From positions 1 through 64,000 of the forward strand of contig NZ_CABVPX010000041.1 of the NCBI RefSeq assembly GCF_902499125.1: a stretch of DNA of 64,000 nt, given 5' to 3'. Below the pieces are notes generated by a model. The model worked only from the letters and a program-made list of their open reading frames with translations. It ran no database searches and had not been told where the DNA came from. How positions within the stretch are numbered: position 1 is the first letter of the stretch; each line of letters starts with the position of its first letter. Shown piece by piece: positions 50,186 to 59,121 of this stretch. Made by a program: the position numbers and the translations under genes. Origin of the DNA: Burkholderia arboris (GTDB lineage Bacteria; Pseudomonadota; Gammaproteobacteria; Burkholderiales; Burkholderiaceae).

Positions 50186-51580
50186 ATGATCTCCCAATCC
50201 ATCTTCAAGGCATATGACATTCGTGGCGTGGTCGGCAAGACACTCGACGTCGACACCGCGCGCGGGATCGGCCGGGCATTCGGCAGCGAAGTGCGTGCAC
50301 AGGGCGGCGACGCGGTCGTCGTCGCGCGCGACGGCCGTCTGTCCGGGCCGGAACTCGTCGGTGCGCTGGCCGACGGCCTGCGTGCGGCGGGCGTCGACGT
50401 CGTCGACGTCGGGATGGTGCCCACGCCGGTCGGTTATTTCGCGGCGAACGTGCCGCTGGCGCTGAAGGGCGGCGAGCGCCGCGTCGATTCGTGCATCGTC
50501 GTCACGGGCAGCCACAACCCGCCCGACTACAACGGCTTCAAGATGGTGCTGCGCGGCGCCGCGATCTACGGCGAGCAGATCCAGGCGCTGTACCGCCGCA
50601 TTGTCGACGAGCGCTTCGAGTCGGGCAGCGGCACCTATGAGGAGATCGACGTCGCCGATCAGTACATCGCGCGCATCGTCGGCGACGTGAAGCTCGCGCG
50701 GCCGCTGAAGCTCGTCGTCGACGCCGGCAACGGCGTCGCCGGCCCGCTCGCGACGCGCCTGTTCAAGGCGCTCGGCTGCGAACTCGTCGAGCGCTTCACC
50801 GACATCGACGGCACGTTCCCGAACCACCACCCCGATCCCGCGCACCCGGAAAACCTGCAGGACGTGATCCAGGCGCTGAAGGACACCGATGCCGAGCTCG
50901 GCTTCGCGTTCGACGGCGATGGCGACCGCCTCGGCGTCGTCACGAAGGACGGCCAGATCATCTATCCGGACCGCCAGCTGATGCTGTTCGCGGAAGAGGT
51001 GCTGTCGCGCAACCCGGGCGCGCAGATCATTTACGACGTGAAGTGCACGCGCCACCTCGCGCAGTGGATCAAGTCGAAGGGCGGCGAGCCGCTGATGTGG
51101 AAGACGGGCCACTCGCTCGTGAAGGCGAAGCTGCGCGAGACGGGTGCGCCGCTCGCCGGTGAAATGAGCGGCCACGTGTTCTTCAAGGATCGCTGGTACG
51201 GCTTCGACGACGGCCTCTACACGGGGGCGCGCCTGCTCGAGATCCTCACGAAGACGGCCGATCCGAGCGCGCTGCTCAACGGGCTGCCGGACGCGATGAG
51301 CACGCCCGAGCTGCAGCTGTGGCTCGACGAGGGCGAGAACTTCCGCCTGATCGACAAGCTGCAGAAAGAGGCGAAGTTCGACGGCGCCGAGGAAGTCGTG
51401 ACGATCGACGGCCTGCGCGTCGAGTACCCGGACGGCTTCGGCCTCGCGCGTTCGTCGAACACCACGCCGGTTGTCGTGATGCGCTTCGAATCCGAGACGA
51501 AGGAAGGGCTCAGGCGCATCCAGGAAGACTTCCGCCGCGTGCTGACGGCCGCGAAGCCGGACGTCAAGCTGCCGTTCTGA
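50186..51580 (+). CDS. phosphomannomutase/phosphoglucomutase (AlgC-type)
   Basis: The protein has 464 residues. Alpha-D-phosphohexomutase motifs: the phosphoserine loop VVTGSHNPPDYNGFK (about 103-117), metal loop FDGDGDRLGVV (about 242-252), the sugar-binding GEMSGHVFF and the C-terminal phosphate site RSSNTTPVVVMRFE. It interconverts the 1- and 6-phosphates of mannose or glucose and so supplies sugar-1-phosphates for O-antigen, core and exopolysaccharide synthesis. AGAGAGAAG precedes the ATG. A strong terminator follows. Confidence 0.94.
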   Translation: MISQSIFKAYDIRGVVGKTLDVDTARGIGRAFGSEVRAQGGDAVVVARDGRLSGPELVGALADGLRAAGVDVVDVGMVPTPVGYFAANVPLALKGGERRVDSCIVVTGSHNPPDYNGFKMVLRGAAIYGEQIQALYRRIVDERFESGSGTYEEIDVADQYIARIVGDVKLARPLKLVVDAGNGVAGPLATRLFKALGCELVERFTDIDGTFPNHHPDPAHPENLQDVIQALKDTDAELGFAFDGDGDRLGVVTKDGQIIYPDRQLMLFAEEVLSRNPGAQIIYDVKCTRHLAQWIKSKGGEPLMWKTGHSLVKAKLRETGAPLAGEMSGHVFFKDRWYGFDDGLYTGARLLEILTKTADPSALLNGLPDAMSTPELQLWLDEGENFRLIDKLQKEAKFDGAEEVVTIDGLRVEYPDGFGLARSSNTTPVVVMRFESETKEGLRRIQEDFRRVLTAAKPDVKLPF

Positions 51581-51642
51581 GCGCCGGCGGCCTGCGGGCC
51601 GCCAGCGGCGCCGCGGCCGGGTCATCGGCCGCGATCCTCCCG

Positions 51643-51679
51643 AAAAGCGGCGCACGCCACGGGCGTGCGGCCGCTTTTT
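51643..51679 (+). terminator. intrinsic terminator after the phosphomutase gene
   Basis: A long stem (AAAAGCGGC-GCACGCC paired with GGCGTGC-GGCCGCTTTT, one bulge) ends in a T-run at 51675-51679. Confidence 0.85.
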
Positions 51680-51726
51680 GTCTGTCCGGCCCGCCGGGCG
51701 AGATAAAATCCCCCCTTTATGCTTGT

Positions 51727-51751
51727 CGCCGGCTGCCAGCCGGCGTTTTTT
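51727..51751 (+). terminator. hairpin with U-run in the waaC leader
   Basis: CGCCGGCT, a 3-nt GCC loop, AGCCGGCG, then six T: a perfect 8-bp stem of terminator form. The T-run ends only 4 bases before the waaC GTG, so the hairpin occupies the place of the ribosome-binding site. It may be a terminator, an attenuator or a translation-control element. Confidence 0.75.
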
Positions 51752-51755
51752 CAGC

Positions 51756-52751
51756 GTGCAAAAGATCCTGATCGTGCGCGTGTCGTCGCTGGGCGACGTC
51801 GTGCACAACATGCCGGTGATCGCCGATATCCGGCGCCGCCACCCCGATGCGCAGATCGACTGGCTCGTCGAGGAAAGCTTCGTCGACCTCGTGCGGCTCG
51901 TCGACGGCGTGCGCAACGTGCTGCCGTTCTCGCTGCGCCGCTGGCGCAAGAAGCCGCTGTCGGGCGCCACGTGGCGCGAGATCCGCGCGTTCCGCCAGCG
52001 CCTCGCGGCCGAGCAGTACGACCTCGTGATCGACTGCCAGGGCCTCATCAAGACGGCCTGGGTCGCAAGCTGGGCGCGCGGCCCGCTCGTCGGGCTCGGC
52101 AACCGTACCGACGGCGCCGGCTATGAATGGCCGGTGCGCTTCTTCTATCGCAAGCGCGTGCCGATCGCGCCGCGCACGCACGTCGTCGAGCGCTCGCGGC
52201 AGCTCGTCGCGTCGGCGCTGGGCGATCCGGCGCCGACGCCGGCCGATCCGGTCGACTTCGGCCTCGACACGCGCGCGGCGGCACTCGCGGTGGCCGCGCT
52301 CGGCCTGAACCTGCCGGTGCCGTACGTCGTGTTCGTCCATGCGACGTCGCGCGCCGACAAGCAGTGGCCGGACGCCGCGTGGATCGAGCTCGGCCAGGCG
52401 CTCGTGCGGCGCGGCGCATCGCTCGTGCTGCCGTGGGGCAACGACGCGGAGCGCGCGACCAGCGAGCGGCTCGCGAAGGAGTTCGGTGCGGCGGCGATCG
52501 TGCCGCCGAAGCTGTCGTTGCCGGCCGTGGTCGGTCTGATCGACGGCGCGGCCGCGACCGTCGGGGTTGATACAGGTCTGGTTCACATCGCGGCCGCGCT
52601 GAAGCGTCCGACGGTCGAACTGTACAATTTCGCGACGGCCTGGCGGACCGGCGGCTACTGGTCGCCGAACGTCGTCAATCTCGGCACGGCGGGGCAGCCC
52701 CCGTCGATCGCGCAGGTGAAGTCGGCGCTCGCGGGCTTCGGTCTCCTGTAA
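51756..52751 (+). CDS. waaC: lipopolysaccharide heptosyltransferase I
   Basis: The protein has 331 residues from GTG 51756 (start VQKILIVRVSSLGDVVHNMP, matching the WaaC N-terminus of the GT9 family). Motifs: IDWLVEESFVDLVRL, LVIDCQGLIKTAWVASW, the C-terminal donor-site DTGLVHIAAALKRPTVELY. It transfers the first L-glycero-D-manno-heptose to Kdo of the inner core, on the cytoplasmic face. No Shine-Dalgarno is visible because a hairpin lies directly upstream. It is 24 bp ahead of kdoO. Confidence 0.94.
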   Translation: MQKILIVRVSSLGDVVHNMPVIADIRRRHPDAQIDWLVEESFVDLVRLVDGVRNVLPFSLRRWRKKPLSGATWREIRAFRQRLAAEQYDLVIDCQGLIKTAWVASWARGPLVGLGNRTDGAGYEWPVRFFYRKRVPIAPRTHVVERSRQLVASALGDPAPTPADPVDFGLDTRAAALAVAALGLNLPVPYVVFVHATSRADKQWPDAAWIELGQALVRRGASLVLPWGNDAERATSERLAKEFGAAAIVPPKLSLPAVVGLIDGAAATVGVDTGLVHIAAALKRPTVELYNFATAWRTGGYWSPNVVNLGTAGQPPSIAQVKSALAGFGLL

Positions 52752-52775
52752 CGCTGTCACTCACGCGAACCGATC

Positions 52776-53660
52776 ATGAGCGAATCCCAGATCATCGAAG
52801 TCCCGTCCGCCGACTGGAGCGGACACAACCTGTCGGCGCCGCGCGAGCAACTGCTCGCCGCGGTCGAGGAAGGCAAGGTGCTGTATTTCCCGCATCTGCG
52901 CTTCGCGATCGAAGGCGGCGAGGAAGCGTTGCTCGATCCGGCGCTCGCCGATCCGAAACGCAAGAACATCAGCCTCGCGCCGAACGGCGGCGCGCTCGCC
53001 GGCGTGCTCGGCGACAGCGTCACGCAATCGGCCGTGCGCGCGCTCGTCGCGCGCTTCCAGCAGCAGGCCGGCTCGCTCGTCGACGGCCTCTTTCCCGAAT
53101 ACCGCGGCAAGCTGCGCGTCGCGCCGACGAGCCTGCGGCTGATGCAGGTCGAGACGCGCCAGACGTCGTGGCGCAAGGACGACAGCCGGCTGCACGTCGA
53201 CGCGTTCCCGTCGCGGCCGAATTACGGCGAGCGGATCCTGCGCGTGTTCACGAACGTGAACCCGGCCGGCGTGCCGCGCGTATGGCGTGTCGGCGAGCCG
53301 TTCGAGGACGTTGCGAAGCGCTTCCTGCCGTCGATCAGGCCGCAACTGCCGGGCGCCGCGTGGCTGCTGAACCTGCTGCACGTGACGAAGTCGCCGCGCA
53401 GCGCGTACGACCACCTGATGCTGAACCTGCACGACAGCATGAAGGCCGATCTCGACTACCAGAAGACGAGCCCGCAGGAGACGATGCCGTTTCCGCCGGG
53501 TTGCGTGTGGATATGTTTCTCGGATCAGACTTCGCACGCTGTGATGTCGGGCCAGTTCATGCTCGAACAGACGTTCTTCCTGCCGGTCGATGCGATGGTC
53601 CGCCGCGAATGCGCGCCGCTCGGCATTCTCGAGCGCCTGAAGGGCAGGGCGCTGGTTTGA
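52776..53660 (+). CDS. kdoO: Kdo hydroxylase, Fe(II)/2-oxoglutarate dioxygenase-like
   Basis: The protein has 294 residues. It fits the KdoO family, which 3-hydroxylates Kdo of the inner core to Ko (D-glycero-D-talo-octulosonic acid) in Burkholderia and Yersinia. The likely metal triad is H-x-D in RLHVDAFPSRPNYGERIL (about residues 140-142) and a distal His in SDQTSHAVMSGQF. RVFTNVNPAGVPRVWRVG supports the cupin-type fold. It sits between waaC and waaA, as expected for a core-modifying enzyme, and is 37 bp ahead of waaA. Confidence 0.9.
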   Translation: MSESQIIEVPSADWSGHNLSAPREQLLAAVEEGKVLYFPHLRFAIEGGEEALLDPALADPKRKNISLAPNGGALAGVLGDSVTQSAVRALVARFQQQAGSLVDGLFPEYRGKLRVAPTSLRLMQVETRQTSWRKDDSRLHVDAFPSRPNYGERILRVFTNVNPAGVPRVWRVGEPFEDVAKRFLPSIRPQLPGAAWLLNLLHVTKSPRSAYDHLMLNLHDSMKADLDYQKTSPQETMPFPPGCVWICFSDQTSHAVMSGQFMLEQTFFLPVDAMVRRECAPLGILERLKGRALV

Positions 53661-53697
53661 GCGCGCCCCTGCTTCGACGCAACACGAGGGCCGCGGC

Positions 53698-55056
53698 ATG
53701 CTGAGGGTGATCTATCGCGCGCTGTGGTGGCTCGTCGCGCCGGCCGCGGTCATCCGGCTCTACGTGCGCTCGCGCAAGGAGCGCGGCTATCGCGAACACA
53801 TCGGCGAACGCTTCGGCCACGTGACCGGCCGCTCGCGCGACGACCGCACGCCGCTGATCTGGGTGCATGCGGTGTCGGTCGGCGAGACACGCGCCGCGCA
53901 GCCGCTGATCGACGCGCTGATGCACGCGCGCCCCGATGCGCGCATCCTGCTCACGCACATGACGCCGAGCGGCCGCGCGACCGGCGAACAGATCTTCGGC
54001 GATCGCGTGCTGCGCTGCTACCTGCCCTACGACATGCCGGGCGCGGTGCGGCGCTTCCTGCGTGCCTGGCGGCCGACGCTCGGCCTCGTGATGGAAACCG
54101 AGGTGTGGCCGACGCTGATCGACGAATGCCGTCGCGCGGATGTGCCGCTCGTGCTGACCAATGCACGGATGTCCGCGCGTTCGTTCCGGCGCGCGGCGAA
54201 GTTCGGCGCGGCGACGCGCGACGTGTTCGGCGGGTTCTCGCGCGTGCTCGCGCAGAGCCCGGCCGATGCGGAGCGGCTCACGTCGCTCGGCGCGCGCAAC
54301 GTGACCGTGCTCGGCAACCTGAAGTTCGACATGACGACGCCGCCGGAACTCGCGGCGCGCGGCCATGCGTGGCGCGACGCGATCGGCACGCGGCCCGTGT
54401 GGGTGGCCGCCAGCACGCGCGAGAACGAAGAAGCGCTGGTGCTGCAGGCGTTCGCGGAAATGCGCACGCCCGGCGCGCTGCTGGTGCTCGTGCCGCGTCA
54501 TCCGCAGCGTTTCGCCGAAGTCGAGGCGCTCGTCGCGCGCGGCGGGCTCAAGTCCGTGCGCCGCTCGGTGTGGGCCGCCGACGCGGCCGCGCTCGCGGCC
54601 GGCCAGCCGGCCGCCGAACCGCTGCCGGACGACGTGACGGTGCTGCTCGGCGATTCGATGGGCGAACTCGGCGCGTATTACGCGGCCGCCGACATCGCAT
54701 TCATCGGCGGCAGCCTGCTGCCGCTCGGCGGCCAGAACCTGATCGAAGCGTGCGCGGTCGGCGTGCCGGTGCTGATCGGCCCGCACGTGTTCAACTTCAC
54801 GCAGGCGACCGCCGACGCGGTCGCGGCCGGCGCGGCGATGCAGGTTGCGGATCCGCTCGATCTCGCGCACGTGCTCGACGCGCTGTTCGCCGACAAGGCG
54901 CGGCGTATCGCGATGGGGGCGGCCGGTGCGGCCTTCGCATCGCGTCACCGCGGCGCGACCGCGCGCACGGTCGACGTGCTCGCGGCGCTGCTGCCGCCTG
55001 CCGAACGCGGCGAGCGCATGCTGCAGGACGCGCAGGACACGTCCGACGACGAATAG
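53698..55056 (+). CDS. waaA: 3-deoxy-D-manno-octulosonic acid (Kdo) transferase
   Basis: The protein has 452 residues, about 25 longer than E. coli WaaA. Motifs: LWWLVAPAAVIRLYVRSRKERGY with an N-terminal membrane anchor, VHAVSVGETRAAQPLI with the essential Glu, TPSGRATGEQIFG, LVMETEVWPTLIDE and the C-terminal FIGGSLLPLGGQNLIEA (donor site). It adds Kdo to lipid IVA at the inner membrane. Last gene of waaC-kdoO-waaA. Confidence 0.96.
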   Translation: MLRVIYRALWWLVAPAAVIRLYVRSRKERGYREHIGERFGHVTGRSRDDRTPLIWVHAVSVGETRAAQPLIDALMHARPDARILLTHMTPSGRATGEQIFGDRVLRCYLPYDMPGAVRRFLRAWRPTLGLVMETEVWPTLIDECRRADVPLVLTNARMSARSFRRAAKFGAATRDVFGGFSRVLAQSPADAERLTSLGARNVTVLGNLKFDMTTPPELAARGHAWRDAIGTRPVWVAASTRENEEALVLQAFAEMRTPGALLVLVPRHPQRFAEVEALVARGGLKSVRRSVWAADAAALAAGQPAAEPLPDDVTVLLGDSMGELGAYYAAADIAFIGGSLLPLGGQNLIEACAVGVPVLIGPHVFNFTQATADAVAAGAAMQVADPLDLAHVLDALFADKARRIAMGAAGAAFASRHRGATARTVDVLAALLPPAERGERMLQDAQDTSDDE

Positions 55057-55061
55057 ACGGC

Positions 55062-55107
55062 GGGCGGCGCAATGCCGCCCATGCGCGGCGGCGACGTGTG
55101 CCGCCGC
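55062..55107. other. two GC hairpins between convergent waaA and ureG
   Basis: GGGCGGC/GCCGCCC (55062-55080) and GCGGCGGC/GCCGCCGC (55085-55107) fill the 59-bp gap. They lack T-runs but could limit read-through in both directions. Confidence 0.35.
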
Positions 55108-55115
55108 CACGCCGC

Positions 55116-55763
55116 TCAGACCGTCAGCAATCCCTTCTTCTCGATGAATGCGATCACGTCCGCGACGCCTTCGAGTGCCTTCAGGTTCGTCATCACGTAA
55201 GGCCGCTCGCCGCGCATCTTCCGCGTGTCGGACGCCATCACGTCGAGGTTCGCACCGACCAGCGGGGCGAGGTCGGTCTTGTTGATCACGAGCAGGTCGG
55301 ACTTCGTGATGCCGGGGCCGCCCTTGCGCGGAATCTTCTCGCCGCCCGCGACGTCGATCACGTAGATCGTCAGGTCCGACAGCTCGGGGCTGAAGGTTGC
55401 CGCGAGATTGTCGCCGCCCGATTCGATGAACACGATGTCGGCGTCCGGAAAGCGCGCCAGCATCCGGTCGACGGCTTCGAGGTTGATCGAGGCATCCTCG
55501 CGGATCGCCGTGTGCGGGCAGCCGCCCGTCTCGACGCCCATGATGCGTTCTTCGGGCAGCGCGCCGGCCACCGTCAGCAGCCGCTGGTCTTCCTTCGTGT
55601 AGATGTCGTTCGTGATCGCGACGAGGTCGTACCGGTCGCGCATCGCCTTGCACAGCATTTCGAGCAGCGTGGTCTTGCCGGAGCCGACGGGGCCGCCGAT
55701 GCCGACGCGCAGCGGCGGCAGTTTCTTCGTGCGGCGGGCGGAGGAGGGGGCAGGTGCGTTCAT
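55116..55763 (-). CDS. ureG: urease accessory GTPase
   Basis: The protein has 215 residues. P-loop GIGGPVGSGKTTLLEMLC at about 20-37, the metal-binding CPH motif in GGCPHTAIREDASIN, ESGGDNLAATFSPEL, and the guanine motif VINKTDLAPL. UreG delivers nickel to urease with UreE, UreF and UreD. It is the last gene of the ureABCEFG run, 16 bp after ureF. Confidence 0.97.
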   Translation of the reverse strand: MNAPAPSSARRTKKLPPLRVGIGGPVGSGKTTLLEMLCKAMRDRYDLVAITNDIYTKEDQRLLTVAGALPEERIMGVETGGCPHTAIREDASINLEAVDRMLARFPDADIVFIESGGDNLAATFSPELSDLTIYVIDVAGGEKIPRKGGPGITKSDLLVINKTDLAPLVGANLDVMASDTRKMRGERPYVMTNLKALEGVADVIAFIEKKGLLTV

Positions 55764-55779
55764 GGTCGGGCGATGGGGT

Positions 55780-56460
55780 TCAGGAGCGGAACAACCGCGA
55801 GTACTGGGTTTCGTGCCGCGCGGACAGGATGCCGAGCTGCGGCGCGAACGTGTTGATGGCGTCGGGCGGCGTCGCGAGCGCGCGGCGCGCGGCCGCGTCG
55901 ATCGCGCCGCGCAGCGCGACGATGATGCGCTGCCCGGCGAGCTGGCCGAGCGGCACGGCCTTCAGCGCGGCGGACGTCTGGTTCTCGACCCAGCCGAATG
56001 CGTACGCGGCGAGCGTCGCGTCGGCGCTGGCATCGTGCATGGCGGCCGCGTAGGCGAATGCGGTCGGCAGCGCGACCGGCGAGATCGACGCGAGCGTCGC
56101 GCGGCGCGCGGCATCGCCCCATTCGAGCGAGGCGCACAGCTGCGCGAGCGACCAGCCCATCTGTTCGGTTTCGCGGCGCAGTTCGGCCGATTCGCGGCTC
56201 GCGATGAACCAGGCGTTTTCGGCGGCAAGCGCGGACGTGTCGTGCGCGTGCCAGCGTGCGAGCTGGTGCGCGAGAAACGGCAACTCGCCGTGCGCAAGCA
56301 CATCGGTCAGGCCGCTGGCGATCCAGTCGCGCGCGGAATCGGCGTCGTGGATCAGGTTCGCGTCGAGCGCGGCTTCAAGGCCCTGCGAATAGCTGTACGC
56401 ACCGATCGGCAGTGCCGGCGACGCGAGGTGCAGCAGCGCGACGAGTTCAGTGGTGGTCAT
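55780..56460 (-). CDS. ureF: urease accessory protein UreF
   Basis: The protein has 226 residues. Start Met 56460 (MTTTELVALLHLASPALPIGAYSYSQGLE) overlaps the last 14 bp of ureE; the longer upstream frame is the ureE His-tract in another frame. Motifs: SPALPIGAYSYSQGLEAAL at the N-terminus and VPLGQLAGQRIIVAL in the C-terminal half. It controls the UreG GTPase within the urease activation complex. Confidence 0.95.
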   Translation of the reverse strand: MTTTELVALLHLASPALPIGAYSYSQGLEAALDANLIHDADSARDWIASGLTDVLAHGELPFLAHQLARWHAHDTSALAAENAWFIASRESAELRRETEQMGWSLAQLCASLEWGDAARRATLASISPVALPTAFAYAAAMHDASADATLAAYAFGWVENQTSAALKAVPLGQLAGQRIIVALRGAIDAAARRALATPPDAINTFAPQLGILSARHETQYSRLFRS

Positions 56461-57052
56461 GGCCGTGGCCGTGCGTGCATCCGGAACCATGCTGATGATC
56501 GTGATCGTGATCGTGATCGTGCGAATGCGAGTGGCCGTGATGGTCGCCGAATACCTGCTGCGCGAGCGCGTAATCCTCGGCGAACGTCGCGTCATGCCCG
56601 TGCTTGTGGCCGCCGCCATACGCGCCGGCTTCCGGCTGGAACGGCGCGTGCGCTTCTTCGACCTGCGTGCCGAGCCGGCGCAGCATGTCGGCGAGCACCG
56701 GATCGGCTTCGAGCTTCAGGTAGCCGTCGCCGATCTCGACCGGCGTGTGGCGGTTGCCGAGATGGTACGCGGCGCGCATCAGCGTGAGCGGGTCGGCCGC
56801 GCGCACGAGCAGCACGGTCTCGGGCGCGGCGGCAACGCGCACGAGCGCGCCGTCGTCGGCGACGAGCACGTCGCCGTCGCGCAGCACGGTGCCGCGCGGC
56901 AGCAGGACCGCGACGTCTTCGCCGGTGTCGAGCGTCGCCGCGAGGCGGCTCTTGCAGCGGGCGTCATAGGCGAGCGTGAGCGTCGGCGCGCGTGCGACGA
57001 GCGACGCGGCGAGCTTCACGTTCGGGGCAATGCGTTTGTCGAGGGTGCGCAT
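56447..57052 (-). CDS. ureE: urease nickel metallochaperone UreE
   Basis: The protein has 201 residues. N-terminal domain and a metal-binding C-terminal domain with AYHLGNRHTPVEIGDGYL (the conserved HxxGNRH nickel site). The C-terminal 30 residues are very His/Asp-rich (HHGHSHSHDHDHDHDHQHG then CTHGHGHDHH), a nickel-sequestering tail longer than many homologues. The tail is encoded in part by a 6-bp tandem repeat. It is 18 bp after ureC. Confidence 0.95.
   Translation of the reverse strand: MRTLDKRIAPNVKLAASLVARAPTLTLAYDARCKSRLAATLDTGEDVAVLLPRGTVLRDGDVLVADDGALVRVAAAPETVLLVRAADPLTLMRAAYHLGNRHTPVEIGDGYLKLEADPVLADMLRRLGTQVEEAHAPFQPEAGAYGGGHKHGHDATFAEDYALAQQVFGDHHGHSHSHDHDHDHDHQHGSGCTHGHGHDHH
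56497..56520. repeat. hexanucleotide repeat in the UreE His-tail
   Basis: Four perfect GATCGT units on the plus strand, encoding alternating Asp-His on the minus strand. Gain or loss of units would change the number of His-Asp pairs without shifting the frame. Confidence 0.7.
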
Positions 57053-57070
57053 GAAATCGGGAGCCGGAAA

Positions 57071-58777
57071 TCAGAACAGGAAATAGCGCTGCGCCATCGG
57101 CAGCACCGTCGCCGGTTCGCAGGTGAGCAACTGGCCGTCGGCGATCACGTCGTAGGTTTCGGGATCGACGCTGATCGACGGGCGCCACGCGTTGTGGATC
57201 ATGTCGGCCTTCGTCACGGTGCGGCAGTTGCGCACGGGCACGATCCGCTTCGCGAGGCCGTAGCGCTCCGCGATGCCTGCATCGGCCGCCATCTGCGACA
57301 CGAAGGTCAGCGACGTGCGGGCGAGCGCACCGCCGCGCGTCGCGAACATCTCGCGATAGTGAACCGGCTGCGGCGTCGGGATCGACGCATTCGGGTCGCC
57401 CATCTGCGCCATCGCGATCATGCCGCCCTTCAGGATCATCGACGGCTTGATCCCGAAGAACGCAGGCTCCCACAGCACGAGATCGGCCCACTTGCCGGGC
57501 TCGATCGAGCCGACTTCGTGCGCGATGCCGTGCGTGAGCGCCGGGTTGATCGTGTACTTCGCGACGTAGCGCTTCGCGCGGAAGTTGTCGTTGCGCGGGT
57601 TGTCTTCCGGGAGCGCACCGCGCTGCACCTTCATCTTGTGCGCGGTCTGCCACGTGCGGATGATCACTTCGCCGACGCGGCCCATCGCCTGCGAATCGGA
57701 CGACAGCATCGACAGCGCGCCGAGATCGTGCAGGATGTCCTCGGCCGCGATCGTCTCGCGGCGGATCCGCGATTCGGCGAACGCGAGATCCTCGGCGATC
57801 GACGGATCGAGGTGATGGCACACCATCAGCATGTCGAGATGCTCGTCGAGCGTGTTGATCGTGTACGGGCGCGTCGGGTTGGTCGACGACGGCAGCACGT
57901 TCGACTCGCCGCACACCTTCAGGATGTCGGGCGCATGGCCGCCGCCCGCACCTTCGGTGTGGTACGTGTGGATCGTGCGGCCCTTGAACGCGGCGACCGT
58001 CGATTCGACGAAGCCGCCTTCGTTCAGCGTGTCGGTATGGATCGCGACCTGCGTGTCGGTGTCGTCGGCGACCGACAGGCAGTTGTCGATCGCGGCGGGC
58101 GTCGTGCCCCAGTCTTCGTGCAGCTTCAGCCCGATCGCGCCGGCCGCGATCTGCTCGACGAGCGGTTCCGGCAGGCTCGCATTGCCCTTGCCGAGGAAGC
58201 CGAGATTGATCGGCCAGCCGTCGGCGGCCTGCAGCATCCGCTCCATGTGCCACGGGCCCGGCGTGCAGGTCGTCGCGTTGGTGCCGGTGGCCGGCCCCGT
58301 GCCGCCGCCGAGCATCGTCGTGACGCCGGACGCGAGCGCCTCGTCGATCTGCTGCGGGCTGATGAAGTGAATGTGCGTGTCGATCCCGCCCGCTGTCACG
58401 ATCAGCCCTTCGCCGGCGATCACTTCGGTGGCCGCGCCGATCGCGATCGTCACGCCCGGCTGGATGTCGGGGTTGCCGGCCTTGCCGATCGCGGCGATGC
58501 GGCCGTGCTTGAGCGCGATGTCGGCCTTCACGATGCCCCAGTGATCGAGGATCACCGCGTTCGTGATGACCGTGTCGGGCACGTCGGCGGCCACGCGCTG
58601 CGACTGGCCCATGCCGTCGCGGATCACTTTCCCGCCGCCGAATTTCACTTCCTCGCCGTAGGTCGTGAAGTCGCGTTCGATCTCGATCAGCAGTTCGGTG
58701 TCGGCGAGCCGGACGCGGTCGCCCGTCGTCGGCCCGAACATTTCCGCGTACGCGCGGCGGCTCAAGCGTAGTGTCAT
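57071..58777 (-). CDS. ureC: urease alpha subunit
   Basis: The protein has 568 residues, the usual length. It carries the dinickel site: the HIHFISPQQ His pair (about 136-138), GAIGLKLHEDWG with the carbamylated Lys (about 219) and the following His ligands in HTDTLNEGGF and HTYHTEGAGGGHAPD, the flap His in MVCHHLDPS and the Asp ligand in LSSDSQAMGRVGE. All catalytic residues are present, so an active enzyme that splits urea to ammonia and carbamate is expected. Confidence 0.98.
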   Translation of the reverse strand: MTLRLSRRAYAEMFGPTTGDRVRLADTELLIEIERDFTTYGEEVKFGGGKVIRDGMGQSQRVAADVPDTVITNAVILDHWGIVKADIALKHGRIAAIGKAGNPDIQPGVTIAIGAATEVIAGEGLIVTAGGIDTHIHFISPQQIDEALASGVTTMLGGGTGPATGTNATTCTPGPWHMERMLQAADGWPINLGFLGKGNASLPEPLVEQIAAGAIGLKLHEDWGTTPAAIDNCLSVADDTDTQVAIHTDTLNEGGFVESTVAAFKGRTIHTYHTEGAGGGHAPDILKVCGESNVLPSSTNPTRPYTINTLDEHLDMLMVCHHLDPSIAEDLAFAESRIRRETIAAEDILHDLGALSMLSSDSQAMGRVGEVIIRTWQTAHKMKVQRGALPEDNPRNDNFRAKRYVAKYTINPALTHGIAHEVGSIEPGKWADLVLWEPAFFGIKPSMILKGGMIAMAQMGDPNASIPTPQPVHYREMFATRGGALARTSLTFVSQMAADAGIAERYGLAKRIVPVRNCRTVTKADMIHNAWRPSISVDPETYDVIADGQLLTCEPATVLPMAQRYFLF

Positions 58778-58808
58778 GTCGTGCTGTTCCTGAAGAGCGG
58801 GGCGCCGC

Positions 58809-59114
58809 TTACAGCGGCCCCATCACCTTGCCCTGAAAACCGTAGACGGCGCGCGCGCCCGCGAGCGCGACGAGCTCGACGGTGCGCGTCTGGCCCGGCT
58901 CGAAGCGCACGGCCGTGCCGGCCGCGATGTTGAGCCGGAAGCCGCGTGCGGCCGCGCGGTCGAACGACAGCGCATCGTTGACTTCGAAGAAGTGGTAGTG
59001 CGAGCCGACCTGCACCGGGCGGTCGCCGGTGTTCGCGACGACGAGCGTGAGCGTTGCGCGGCCCGCGTTCAGTTCGTGTTCGCCGTCGTCGGTGAGGATT
59101 TCGCCGGGGATCAT
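58809..59114 (-). CDS. ureB: urease beta subunit
   Basis: The protein has 101 residues: MIPGEILTDDGEHELNAG, NTGDRPVQVGSHYHFFEVN and the C-terminal ELVALAGARAVYGFQG, all characteristic. Structural subunit of the (alpha-beta-gamma)3 urease. It lies 7 bp after ureA and 31 bp before ureC. Confidence 0.97.
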   Translation of the reverse strand: MIPGEILTDDGEHELNAGRATLTLVVANTGDRPVQVGSHYHFFEVNDALSFDRAAARGFRLNIAAGTAVRFEPGQTRTVELVALAGARAVYGFQGKVMGPL

Positions 59115-59121
59115 GCGTGCC

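Noticed and set aside
56450..58771. 773-residue plus-strand open frame across ureE and ureC
   Set aside because: Antisense shadow of two well-defined urease genes.
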